Assembly (NCBI RefSeq): GCF_030272615.1
Contig: NC_081413.1
Span: 182,228,951-182,292,950 of the forward strand
Source: Cryptomeria japonica
Lineage: Eukaryota > Streptophyta > Pinopsida > Cupressales > Cupressaceae
Reading direction: 5' to 3'
DNA: 64,000 nucleotides
Positions 1-10,566 of the stretch are shown here, one piece after another. The notes under the pieces are model-generated. The model made no database searches. It worked only from the letters and a program-made list of their open reading frames with translations, and had not been told where the DNA came from. Numbering within the stretch: position 1 is the first letter of the stretch; every line of letters begins with the position of its first letter. Made by a program: the position numbers and the translations under genes.

Positions 1-240
1 TCATATATTCTAGACACATAATTACCATTACACTTACATGTGATATCCATGAAGATACATAAGTGGGTCATAGACATAAGATTTGTTTTTGATTAATTAA
101 AAATAGGTTTTAAGGGACCCAAAACCCAGTTACATATGAAAGATATTCAGGATAGAAACAAAAAACAACAGCGGCAAAAAACCAGCAAAAAAGACTAACA
201 ACATAGGAAAGGATAGCAAGAGGCCAGCAAAAACATAAAA
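1..240. other. Left-edge non-coding sequence
   Basis: No gene is seen. Positions about 14-43 resemble 3549-3576, with the shared core cacataatYaccattaca. The following bases (tgatatccatgaagatac) resemble the 180-bp repeat units at 3,900-4,200. This is local repeat sequence on both sides of the LINE/ORF block, so part of the block may have inserted into it. Confidence 0.4.
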
Positions 241-2032
241 TTAGAAATTCTTCATTATTTCTTCTGCATCCCACACCAAAAGCATCATTGCTATGGCTGC
301 TTCCCTCAAGTCGGTATTTTCCTGAGTAGTCTGGCTTTCTTTCATCTTCATATCTTTCTCCGCCATAGTCTGCCTAGTTCTGCGCCTAGGGGTCTGGTGG
401 CTTAGGCTGGAAGTAGGAGCATCTTCAATAACAACCAGGTTCTTCTCCTAGTTTTTCTTTTCCAGATGATTCACTGGCGCGTTCATGTTCTGGGAGGAGA
501 CTTTTAGAACCTGGAGGCTATGGTCCATAAGGCTTTCAAGGCTTTCTCATTTCTAGCCATCTAGGCATTGACATTGTCCTTATCCTCCTCCACCTATTCC
601 TTTAGTATTTTGATAACGTCCTCCAAATGTTTCAAGTCGCCTTTTTTCAAGTCTTTCTCCAGCTAGTCTTCCATTTCCATTTCTTCCTCCGCTTCACTAT
701 TCTCCATCTCCTCGTGCTGCTTCCCAGAGTCAGACATGTTGATCAGCTTGTTGATCTTAACTTCCAACTCCCTTTGTTTACCTTGCATGCTGGTAATGTT
801 TTCCACCACCCACTTCTAAAAATTGAAGAATTCAAGGGTGCAATTGTGGGCAGTATCTAGAATGGTGTCCGCAGAATCCTTGCTCTATTCTGTCTCCTCC
901 ACATTAGGGTTTTCGGCTTCCTTAGGTTTCAGAGCCTCTTTCTTAGTTTTTGAGCCTTCAAGATTAGGTTGACAATTCTCAGAATTGCCCCCTTCCTCTC
1001 CTTCCCCGTAATTCTCCTCCTTGTTAATCTCCATTTCAAAAATTTCTTCCTTATTCTTTCCCTCTTCTTCCTCACAAAGCACATCCTTTTCTTCCTGCAC
1101 AATATCAACCTTCCTTTTTTATGGGTAGGGGTGCTTGTCTCCCCAGTCGAATCAGATTCTATGCATTTCTCAGAAATCTGAGCATTGAGGATTAAAGGGT
1201 CATCCCTAGTAGCCCTAGTCTTATCCTTCATACATTCATAAATCAGCAGAATGAGGCCCTGGTGTGCTAGAGGGTAGGAACTGGGTTTTTTAATATGGTT
1301 GACCAAGCTCTCATTAAGAGAAGAGGCTAAATAGAAGGGCAAAGATATTTTCATCCCATGGCGGAAGTGGTTGAGGATGGTAAAGTGATAATTGTAAATT
1401 TTTGTAAACCTACCATCCACAGTTAGATTTTCCATTAAAACCCTAAGAATTTTTTGCTAGAAAAGTTTTACCTGTTGGGGGGTGAAGTATGATATATTGT
1501 CCTTCCTCGCCAAGTTGCCCTTCTCATCCTCCGTCTTAGGGAAACTTTTTAAGGCCTCAGTGGCATACTTTTTATCCCTATAGAATTTGGTCCCCTCCAT
1601 CTTGAGTCCCGTTACCTCCGAGATCAAACTTTCATCGACGTGCCAGATTTCCCCAAATAGGGTAGCCCTGTTATTGCTCCAACTTTTTGCAAACCCATGA
1701 GAAATAGAGTTTCTACTACCATGGAGCTTCTCCATATAATCCATGAAACCATGTCGGTGGAGCCTTCTCCACACCTTTCTTTCACTCTTCGAGTGCTCAC
1801 AACCTGATGGTTCATTCCTGTTAAGGTTGCCTCCCATTCTACTTTCCAGGTCACAATCTCCTCTATTACAACTCTCGGCCCGTAGGTAAAACTCTGAGTT
1901 TCTGGTTTCTCCTTGTAGAGAGTCTTTCACAATTTTGAGATTGCCACTCATGTTCATACAAACTTGGCTATTATTACAATTACCTCTCGCACACATATGA
2001 TCTTGGTTATGATGCTGAGAAACACTCATCAT
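241..2032 (-). pseudogene. Decayed unknown ORF, retroelement-associated
   Basis: Reading leftward from 2032, a coding-like frame runs about 190 codons to a stop near 1457. It then continues through 1435-929 and, after a frameshift, through an acidic Glu/Lys-rich tail (1100-885). Fragments follow down to a stop at about 241. The middle part includes VTGLKMEGTKFYRDKK, TPQQVKLF, LNHFRHGMKISLPFYL and HQGLILLIYE. These read like the unknown proteins often carried by plant transposable elements, but I cannot name a family. The N-terminus is Asn/Ser-rich. The ORF lies just downstream of the LINE RNase H on the same strand, so it may be part of that element or an older neighbour. Several stops and frame changes mark it as dead. 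Function is unknown. Confidence 0.45.
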
Positions 2033-2179
2033 CTAGCAGTTCATCCGCCCCCAAAATCTGTCATTGGTACTCGTTCCCCAGAATTCAATCATAATATTAG
2101 CTTGCTCCATTAAGGTGATCAAAATATAATTGTTCCTTAATAGCCCACTTTATGTGATCTTCCCCTATATATTTGACGC

Positions 2180-2690
2180 CCTTTTCCAAATTAACCCCTT
2201 CATTAGCAAGGATATCTGCTACCTTGTTACCCTCTCTAAAGGTATGGGTTAAAATAATGCTAACATAGTTATTAAGGATAGCTTTAGCATTTTTAATAAT
2301 ATTGGCAATATTCCAGGAGACTAAACTAATACCTTTGAGGGCTTGTATAATATTTAAGGAGTCCCCTTCGAGCCAGATTTTTTAAAATTTGAATTCCTAG
2401 GCTAACTGGAGGCTCTTAAGCATGGCCATAGTTTCAGCCACACGGTTGTTTTGGGTTCCAAAAGGGGAAGCAAAAGCAACAATACACCTTCCTTGAGCAT
2501 TTCTGATAACTCCACCTCCACCAGCCTTTCCAGGGTTCCCTTTGGCTACCCCATCAAAATTAACCTTTATCCAGCCATAATCAAAGAACCTCCAAACAAT
2601 GTTATCTCTCTTCTTCTTGTTGTCCACTCTGTAGATCTTATGAATTAGGTTCCATTCAGCACGAATGTCTTTTTCCATATCATTCATATC
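2180..2690 (-). pseudogene. LINE RNase H domain
   Basis: The frame 2687-2397 contains WIKVNFDGVAKGNPGKAGGG, the first catalytic-Asp strand of plant LINE RNase H (RVT_3 type). It continues with VIRNAQGRCIVAFASPFG and AETMAMLKSLQLA, where the Glu of the second helix is present. After a stop near 2397 the domain resumes: LEGDSLNIIQAL supplies the third acidic residue, and HTFREGNKVADILAN, near 2250-2180, the final Asp segment. All four acidic positions are visible, but the frame is broken. In an active element this domain removes the RNA strand after reverse transcription. Confidence 0.8.
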
Positions 2691-3059
2691 AATAATAGCC
2701 CATTGCTGATTATTCTTATGAGGGATGTTGATGTTCTCCTTTATAGCCCTGCATATTTTTTCAAAGACAACCTAAATGTTACACTTTTCCTCCCTAAATA
2801 TCCTATTATTCCTTTCTTTCCAAATGCCCCAGCATATCATGGGGAGGGTCAAAGGCCACAGGCTTTTAATAATTTGACATTTAGTAGGATAATTCCATTG
2901 TCATATTATATCCTTACTGATTTTGTTCATGACCCAATTAATTTTCTCCCACATTTTACACCAGATTTCCTTAGTGAAGGAACAATGAAAAAATAGGTGA
3001 TCAACTGATTCCCCCTCCTTCTGACAAAGCTCACATCTATTGGGGAATTTGAAGCCCCT

Positions 3060-3480
3060 TCAAATTAAATTACCAATAGTAAGGGTACTATTATGAGAAG
3101 CAAGCCAAAAGAAAATGTTGACTTTAGGGATCAAGATGTTGTTCCAGACTTTACTCCAAATGGGATTGCTGATTTGAGAGAAAGTGTTTTTATAGGCAGA
3201 AGAAACTGTGAATTCACCTTTAGGATCACTTTTCCAGAGGAAAACATCATCATAGTTGTTGTTAGGGGAAAAGGACAACAACTCTTTCTGAAGAGAGGAA
3301 AAATCAGGATGGATGTCCTCAAGTTTGACCCACTTATTCTCCTTCCAATAGTCACAAACCATCAGCCCAAACCTCCTTTTACATTATTCCATAACTTGAT
3401 TGTTTTTTTGATCAAATAGGGCTTCATTCTTCATCCAAGGGTCTTCCCAAAACCTTATTCTATCACCTTTTCCAAGGACC
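3060..3480 (-). pseudogene. LINE reverse-transcriptase C-terminal region with zinc-binding (zf-RVT) domain
   Basis: The frame 3362-3060 carries DVFLWKSDPKGEFTVSSAYK followed by WSKVWNNILIPKVNIFFWLA. This is the standard opening of the zf-RVT domain found after the RT in plant L1 elements. Upstream (3480-3363) lies a GDRIRFWEDPWMKNE-like stretch, also typical of this region. The cysteine/histidine part follows at about 3060-3000 (LCQKEGES-like) in another frame. This piece would help bind template RNA in an intact LINE protein. It is separated from the RNase H by frame changes, so it is a relic. Confidence 0.75.
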
Positions 3481-3589
3481 CATCCAACTCCAACTTTGTT
3501 AGTCTATGCATCTTTTTCATCATAATCATCATGATTTGCATACATTGTGACACATAATCACCATTACAACTACATGTCCTTTTGATCAC

Positions 3590-3760
3590 CCATGTACTCA
3601 TGTACAAATACATTGTATATCATCAATAGAACTATACCAATGTACTCATGTGCAGATACATTGTATATATTTGTTACTCATGTACAAATATATCATATAT
3701 CATCAATACAAAGTTACATCAATGTACTCATATACAAATACAACATTGTAGTCCATGTGC
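3590..3760. repeat. Short tandem repeat, about 60-bp unit
   Basis: Three to four imperfect copies of a unit containing tgtactcatgtacaaatac and attgtatatcatcaata. No gene is visible in it. Confidence 0.6.
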
Positions 3761-3859
3761 ATCTGACATCCTCACGTCCTACTCCAAGCTTATGTAGAGA
3801 AATTCCTACATATAAATGAAGACCAACATAGGCAACGTGAACAACACAGTACTATGATA

Positions 3860-4305
3860 ATATGATCATTATTTGAAATGAAATGCATGATAATAAATGA
3901 AGATGTGGGATTATATATCATGAAGATACTTCCTTATGAATTACATTGAATGCACCCACAATGTTGAAGAAAAATGGTGATGCAATAGTGTTGTACATCA
4001 AAAAGACCTACATTCTTTAAGAATTGTTAATCTAAATGTAAACAACATGAACATAAAAGTTTTATGATCATTATTTGAAATTAAATCCATGGTAATAAAT
4101 GAATAGGATTATATACCATGAAGATACCTCCATCCGAATTACATCAAATGTACCCGTAGTGTTGAAGCAAAATGGTGAAGCAATAGTGTTGTCTGTTAAA
4201 AAATACCTACATTCTTAAGAAGTGTTAATGTAAACATAAAAAATGTGAACATAAAATTTTTATGATCATTATTTAAAATTAAATCCATGATAATAAATGA
4301 TAAAA
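3860..4305. repeat. Imperfect tandem repeat, about 180-bp unit
   Basis: Units starting near 3885, 4065 and 4250 share the same ordered landmarks: atgatcattattt, aaataaatccatg-like, ccatgaagatac, gtgttgaag and cctacattctt. About 2.4 copies are present. Part of the unit also appears at the left edge of the window (40-60). No coding sequence is seen. Confidence 0.6.
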
Positions 4306-4325
4306 AATTAAGAGATAATAAAGAC

Positions 4326-6751
4326 CTACTACTCAAGTGTGCCTAAAGGGTCATCTCTTTTCTTAAGAGTATCCAATATTGCTTCATGATCACCACTACT
4401 AACTATCATAATTATTTTTTCTTTGGTTGTGTATGATGCTTCAACAACAATATTTGTGGCTATAACAAGGTGCAAATACATGAGAATGGTTTTGTATCTC
4501 TCGTAGTCTTCAAATGAAGGTATGTCATTCTTTCTAATCATGTATGTTCACAACCAAGTTTCTGCAACAACAACTGAACTTGTAGGATACATGAACCCAT
4601 CATCATCTATCATTGTCTATGTTAGCTTCTTCTTTCTTTCTACACATCCTGCCAACCAATAGTCTGACCTCTCTTCATTCCCATGTGGTGCAACAACTAC
4701 AAAAACATGTCTTGGTTGTAGAAGATATGAAAGATGGTCATACTCAACTAAACTTTCCATGTCATCATTTGACATTGATATTGTTTGAGATAAATGAGTT
4801 AGATAATGTGGAACCTGCGTATCCACCCTCTCATTTGATTCGCATTGATCCCAATCACACTGAATACAACTCTAACAAAAACAAGCCAAATCTCATGTCT
4901 AAATGGTCCATGTGCTTTCATCTAAGTTGTGAAATAAATGCATCTTTGAAGAATCTTTAATTGTTTAACAATTCAATATGTCTCCCACTGTGCCCTCCTC
5001 AACCAACCAAATGAATTTGTGCACTACTGAATCAAGTGTCCCTCCCCATGATATTTCTAAACTACACCAATCAACAATAGAACATGCATCAAAGAATTTA
5101 GCACCTAAAATCCTCAATTACTCCTTAACTAGAGCTCTCTTCAAACATGCACCCACTCCATCATGCTCCCCCTTCACATGCCTAGCTTCAAAAAAACTCC
5201 AAATTTACCTATACAGTTATTTAACTATATGAGATGTCGGTCTATTGCAATACCTTTCTCCTACGAGAACTCAAAAAAATTCTTGAAACAATGTTGCACA
5301 TGCTTGAAGGAGTGAGATCCATCATCGCTCATATAAAAATGATATTCCTTGATTATCTTCATGTCCTCTTCTATACTATTAGGGACATGTCTATATGTTA
5401 TGTGAACAAAAATAGCAATCTAAATTGAATTGTAATACCAAGCATGTACCTTATTTTGTGGTTGCAATGTATAGTTTTCTGGAAAATTGACCATTGATAT
5501 AATAGTTCCAATCAAGAAATAGCTCTTACACATCCTAAACTACTGATCCAGCCACTTAGACCTATGGGTATGCCTTGCGTACTTGTAGAAAATATTTTCC
5601 TTAAAATCTAAAATAAAATCAGAAACACTAACTTCTCTAGAGACCAACTCACATCTAGAACCTTCATCTCCACTCTTCAAAGTATATTTGACTATCTCAT
5701 ATCTCTTTTTCTCAACAATATTATTCCCAAATTCATGTTCTCTACCCTTGTGAAAACACAAATTTTTTTTTCACAAGCCACCACATTGTGAGCACTTCTC
5801 ATTTAAACAATCATTTCTATAGAAACAACATCCATCATCTCTAGGACATAAAAATAGATCTACCAAGTCTCTTGATGATCTTGTAAATTGCATTGCATTG
5901 CATTGCACTACTACAACATTTGATTAGTATGTAAAGTATAACAAATATAGCATAAAATTTCATGGTACATTGAAAACTCCAAATGGTATTTTCAACAACA
6001 AGTATTAGGAATCTTAATAGGTACACAATAAAACATCCTTTATATTGGGTGATACTCTAAAGTTAGAGTGCCAAAATTCTTGAATTTCCTCCTTCACATT
6101 ATTGGTCAACTTCTTATCAACACATGGAAGCCTCCCACCAAAAGCCCATGTATCATTTTGAAGAGGATCATCGCTTCTTTCTCTTCTTGCAAGTCATCTA
6201 TCCAAACTTTTATGTGATTTATGTTCAAATCAAAACAAGTTTGTCTCATAAAGAGAGCCTTTCTCAAATGATGGCTTACTAAGAAGGTTGTAATCACTCT
6301 TCAAGAGAATCTCTTATCTTTTTCCTTTCTATTCTTTCCAATAGAACTGAGAGCATTAAAAACATTTTTGACAATAACAAAAAATTTCTCCATCTTCTTG
6401 TTCATACAAATATTCAATTTGGCTAGTAAGGGTCCCATCTTTTGCATCTTTAGCGATTGAACAAAAATATGGCATTTCTCGATCAATGTCTTATTGCTAA
6501 AATATTGGTTGAAAATTATGTAACCCACAATCAAACAATTTGTGTTGACCTCTTGCCTTAAAGATTGTCAATAATGTTCTCATCAATTTCAAGTAACCAT
6601 TTTGGGGTTCTTGAAGGTCTTCAATTTGGAATTTGTCTTTCTTCCATTAGAGGGTCTTCATTTCTCATGTAATTTGGTGTTGCATAATGTTCACTTGGTT
6701 AAACAATTCCACCTTCAATGTCAAAGTTTCCCAAATTTTCACCTCTAATGT
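4326..6751 (-). pseudogene. DDE-transposase-like pseudogene, main part
   Basis: Reading leftward from 6751, the fragments line up in the order of a large plant protein of the transposase type. First comes an N-terminal part with many breaks (6740-6100). Next is FHKGREHEFGNNIVEKKRYE through DFKENIFYKYARHTHRSKWL (5761-5540). Then MVNFPENYTLQPQNKV, IFVHITYRHVPNSIEEDMK, KEYHFYMSDDGSHSFKHVQ (about 5480-5290). Then FFEARHVKGEHDGVGACLKR (about 5195-5130). Last is a C-terminal part with APHGNEERSDYWLAGCVERK (4826-4617) and KNDIPSFEDYERYKTI (4541-4329). The GKGEHDG-A core with nearby acidic residues resembles a DDE catalytic end. I recognise the overall pattern from unnamed plant proteins but cannot assign a superfamily. 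There are many stops, and part of the core is deleted near 5230. The upstream end continues beyond the inserted LTR element, at 12206. Confidence 0.6.
6747..6751. repeat. Target site duplication AATGT (left)
   Basis: Identical to 12206-12210 on the other side of the element. Confidence 0.9.
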
Positions 6752-8391
6752 TGATGCAGGAGCATCCAAGAGACCACATGAGACCAAGAAGATTAAAAGC
6801 ATGAATGAAGACCCCAAAGAATCCTTGAAAGTGAATTGGAATGTTTTGAAGCCAATAATGGCCATTCGTAATGACCAATATGATTTTAAAGTAAAAAAAT
6901 CCTAAAGGTCCTGATAAAGGCCTTAGGACCAAAAATGCTATGTAAATGGGCAAATGATGCCTAGGAGTCTAGATAGATTGAATAGGGTTCTAATATGCTT
7001 TAATGGTCATATCATGTCAAAATAATTTGATTAGGATAGGTTTTAGTTGATGAAATGCTTTAGAAATAAAGTTAGAAATTCAAATTTTGAATTTTAATGG
7101 CTAGTTACAATTTTGGAGGGAAAGTGGTTTATGAGTTGTTTTGTCACTCTAATCACTCAAACTAATTGGATTTCGGTTTGGGAAGTTAGAGGAAGGATTT
7201 ATAAAGCTTTGTAATGCCATTTTGGCTGGGTTGGATGTAATGTACGGACATAGTATGGACAGAACAGTAAAATCAATAAAAACTAGTCTTTTCTTGCTTT
7301 TCCTTTGATTTTATTGATGGTTTATTGATTGGGAAGTGTTGTATGTTCATGGTGGAGGCTAAACGAATTTAGGAATCAGTATTAAACATTGTTTTGAATG
7401 ATTTTATAGAAGGTTTTGATCAGATATTATCATTTTGTGTTGACTGTCCTAAATTTTCTGAGTGTTTCATTGGCATTGAAGGCCCAAAATGCAATTTGGA
7501 GCCCTTCTATGGATGTAAGAATCTGATTCTCATAGGAGAGGCTCTGCCTAACATGTATAATACATTTCTAACCCTTATAACATGCTGGAGATGTGAAGTT
7601 GCAGGTGTACACCATGGGTTTTGACTGGGAAAATACATGGTTTTGATGCCATAGTTGTAGCAGCAGAAGATCTACCTTAAGGAGGTAGTATTTTTATGTG
7701 AAACAGCATTAGGGGATGGTAAATGCATGGTGAATATTGAAGGAGAAGTTCTGGAAGTGAGTTTTGGGGTTTGAACAAGAAGGCCCTAGTTTTTTAGCCA
7801 TTTTAAGGAGGGTTTTGGTGTTTGGGTATTTAGGAGTGCAACCAAGAATTAAAACCTTGAAAATCCTTGGATTGGGAGCCCAACTAAAGACTGTACAAAA
7901 GGGTTTAATCTGGTTGTAAGTTTGGAGGGTACTTCCTTCACAAAGTGGACCTAATTAGCCCTCTTGGGGAATGAGGACAGTGGTTTTTTGAAGGCTTTGT
8001 TCCAAAACAGCCATAGGCAATATTTTGGAATTTGATAGAGGTTTATATTGTGCATCTAAATCAGTCATAAAATTGGTCCATGTTTTGGGAAATGTGTGTG
8101 AAAAGAGCCAAAAACAGCCCAGCAGGCTACTAGGAAACTAGGCCTAGTGAAGGGCTAGATTTGGGTTTTGATATCAATTGAAGGTTTGATGGTTTGAAAA
8201 CCTTTGGAACATGTTAAGTGAAGTTTTTTGAAGTGTGTGGAGGAAGGGGAAACACCTGATTAAGGTGAAGACAAGTTTTGAGCCTATTGAGGCATATTGA
8301 GCATTTGAAACACCATAGGAGTGTTGGGGTTTGGGTCCATATTCCACTTTAGTTTACAAGATTGCAACTAGATCCTCTAGCCTCTACATCA
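6752..8391 (+). repeat. 5' LTR of gag-PR element
   Basis: 1,640 bp, TG...CA ends, direct copy at 10567-12205. Short open frames inside it (for example 7394-7624) occur in both LTR copies and are not treated as genes. Confidence 0.93.
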
Positions 8392-8393
8392 AG

Positions 8394-8410
8394 TGGTATC
8401 AGAGCCTAGG
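8394..8410 (+). promoter_or_regulatory. Primer binding site, initiator tRNA-Met type
   Basis: tggtatcagagcctagg lies 2 bases after the LTR end. The first 13 bases are the standard plant iMet primer site. Confidence 0.9.
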
Positions 8411-8540
8411 AGCATCCTAGGTGGTTGGATTGAGAAGAATATTTTGATTTCTTGTGGATTGAATCCTTTGTAGAAGCCTTGGAGTTGATATTCCTCTAAG
8501 AAGCCTTCCAGAGTTGATTCTCTACATCAGGGAAACAAAG

Positions 8541-9448
8541 ATGTCTGAAGAAGAAGAGTTGCCTCTGAGGATGACAAATGTAGAGCTTGCAAAGTTGGTG
8601 AGAGAACAAATGGTAGAAAATAGAAGGATGAAAGAAGAGATGGAAAGATTGAAGAACTTGGTAGATAAAGGAGGAGAGGAAGAGCATGAAGAAGAAGAAA
8701 CACCAAGAGAAGAGAGGTTGGATCCTGAAGAAGCAAGGATGGCAAAGTTACTCAAAGCAGTCAAAAGTGGAGACTCAAAGACAAGAACTGATCTACCTAT
8801 GTATGAAGGTAAGATGGATGATGAAATTTTGCTTGATTGGTTTAGTGCTCTTGAAAATTACTTTGATTGTGAAGATGTAGAAGATAAGTTCAAGGTTAAG
8901 ATTGCTAAGTCGAGGTTGAAGGGCCATGCATTGTTGTGGTGGGATAACTTGCAGGCAGATAGAGGAAAGAAAGGATTGCCTAAGATCACCTCATGGCCAA
9001 GGATGATGGACAAGATGAAGGACAAGTTCCTTCCAGATAATTATAAGGTGCAATTGTACAAAAAGATGCAAGGGCTGAAGCAAAAGGACATGGATGTCCA
9101 AAAGTATACTGAAGAATTTCACAAGTTAGACATAAGGGCAGCACATGATGAAGATGTGGAAGAAAAGGTAGCAAGGTATCTTGGAGGTCTGAGATACAAT
9201 ATACAAGATGAGATGAGTATGGCTACACCAAGAACCTTAGAAGAATGTTACAAACTAGCCATGAAGGCTGAGGACAAGTTGAAGAGAAGACAAGAAAGGC
9301 AAAGTGGTAGAAAAGGCCAAACAAATAGAGGTAGAGGAGAAGATTCCAAGAGAGTCAAGAACAAAAGGACAAGGGTAAGGAACAAGTTTCAGATCAGAAG
9401 AATGGACAAAGAGGAGGTGGCAGATTTGGGGCAGGAAGAAGCTTCCAA
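8541..9448 (+). CDS. gag: Retrotransposon gag (capsid), gypsy type, frameshifted near its end
   Basis: I prefer the ATG at 8541 (MSEEEELPL) to upstream non-ATG codons. Residues about 10-50 form a charged coiled coil (MTNVELAKLVREQM and following). An acidic stretch comes next, and then the capsid-like Retrotrans_gag domain at residues about 85-210, with LLDWFSALENYFD, LKGHALLWWDNL, MKDKFLPDNYKVQLY and VQKYTEEFHKL. The basic Arg/Gly-rich tail changes frame between about 9340 and 9390. The +1-phase frame then continues through the zinc knuckle and protease, while this frame runs on as a false extension to 9539. Gag packages element RNA into particles in the cytoplasm. The single frame change could be a mutation or, less likely, programmed. 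Confidence 0.88.
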
Positions 9449-10312
9449 GGAAAGTGCTACAAGTGTGGGGAGGAAGGACATCCTTTCTACAAGTGTCCAG
9501 GGAGAGAGAACAATGCAAAGAGGACTGATAAAAGAGTGAATTTGGCACAAGGGGAAGACTACAAACAACAAGATGAGGAAGAAGGAACCTTAAGGGCATA
9601 TCCTGAAGTGGGAGAGTGTCTCATGATGGGGAAAACACCTATGCAGCAGCAAGAGAAGCCCAAGGTATCAATCTTTAGAACCAATTGTAAAAGTCATGGT
9701 AAGGTTTGTAGAATGATCATAGATTCTGGTTCTTTTGATAATTTGGTATCTTATGAGATGGTAAACAAACTGAAATTAAAGAAGTTTTTACTTGATAAAC
9801 CCTATAGAGCATCTTGGGTAAGCAATGAACAAAATATTGTCATTAGGGAGCAAGCTTATGTTGATTTTTCAATTGGAGGGTACAGTGATAGAGTTTTGTG
9901 TGATATTGTACCAATGACATGTTACCATATAATTCTTGGAAGGCCATGGCAAGCCTCTAGGAAGACTATTCATTATGGTCTTGAAAATGTGTATGTTGTG
10001 CATAAGGGTGGACAATCTTTCACTCTTACACCTCTCCCTAGCAGTTTTGATGAAGAAGGAAGTATTATTGTGTTTGGTACAAAGGAGTATGTTGTTTTTC
10101 CAGATCAGAAGAAGGATGAATCAGGTCTGAAACATAAGTCATCATTGTTGATGGTGAAATCTAAAAATATTGACAAGGTAACAGGTTTGCAGCAGCACGT
10201 GAGTGAAGGAGTAGTTGTGGGCAAAGTTTGGTGTCCTATTGTGTCACCAAGGAAGGTTGGTGCAGATATGTCCATGAAGGGCAATGTTAAGGGTCTTTTA
10301 GATCCTCAAATG
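9449..10312 (+). CDS. gag zinc knuckle plus retropepsin-like protease
   Basis: The frame opens with GKCYKCGEEGHPFYKCPGRE, a perfect C-x2-C-x4-H-x4-C knuckle at 9455-9496. It runs through an acidic linker into a retropepsin: RMIIDSGSFDNLVSYEMVNK holds the catalytic DSG (about 9718-9735). HIILGRPWQASRKTIHYGLE (about 9928-9985) is the flap-distal ILGRPW motif of plant gypsy elements. The Asn/Val spacing and the VLCDIVPM stretch fit plant chromovirus-like proteases. The frame ends at a TAG at 10313-10315, after a short tail with no RT motif. It would cleave Gag. A frameshift separates it from the capsid ORF. Confidence 0.87.
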
Positions 10313-10315
10313 TAG

Positions 10316-10566
10316 CAGATAGCACATCTAAGGCAGTCTCATGATGACTGTCCCAAACAACAAGCAAACAATGCAAAACCCATTGAAGTTGGTAACAAAT
10401 TTTCTTTGTTTATATCTAATGATTTGATTGCAGGTTATAAGTGTTGGAAAGATGAGATTCAGACCAGTCAAGGGACAAGTTACAGACTCCCCTCAAGAAG
10501 AATGCATGGAAGGAAGACTAAGATGTTCCACTCTTGGGACAAGAGTTCTTTTGTTGGTGGGGTGTA
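10316..10566 (+). other. Interior remainder between protease and 3' LTR
   Basis: About 250 bp without RT, RNase H or integrase. The last bases before the LTR (ggtggggtgta, 10556-10566) are a weak polypurine-tract candidate. Confidence 0.6.

Larger units (their letters stand above)
2050..3500 (-). mobile_element. 5'-truncated plant LINE (L1 type), 3' half
   Basis: Read on the minus strand from about 3500, the sequence begins inside the C-terminal part of a LINE reverse transcriptase (a GWVLGKGDRIRFWEDPW-like stretch). It passes through the RT zinc-binding region (3362-3060) and ends with an RNase H domain (about 2690-2180). The endonuclease and RT palm are absent, which is typical of 5' truncation during target-primed reverse transcription. 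Frame breaks show it is inactive. No clear poly(A) tract was found at the left end. A loose 27-bp similarity between 14-43 and 3549-3576 could be an old target duplication, but local repeats confuse this. Confidence 0.75.

Noticed and set aside
4613-5428. Plus-strand open frames at 4,613, 4,978 and 5,234
   Set aside because: They are antisense to the transposase-like pseudogene, whose minus-strand motifs explain the coding signal.
7394-7624. 76-residue protein in the gag-PR element LTR
   Set aside because: Sits wholly in an LTR. The other LTR has a stop in the same frame (ttctgag became ttcttag).
8394-8410. Initiator tRNA-Met gene
   Set aside because: Only the 3'-complementary primer-binding stretch is present, here and at 15,207 and 54,963. 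There is no cloverleaf.
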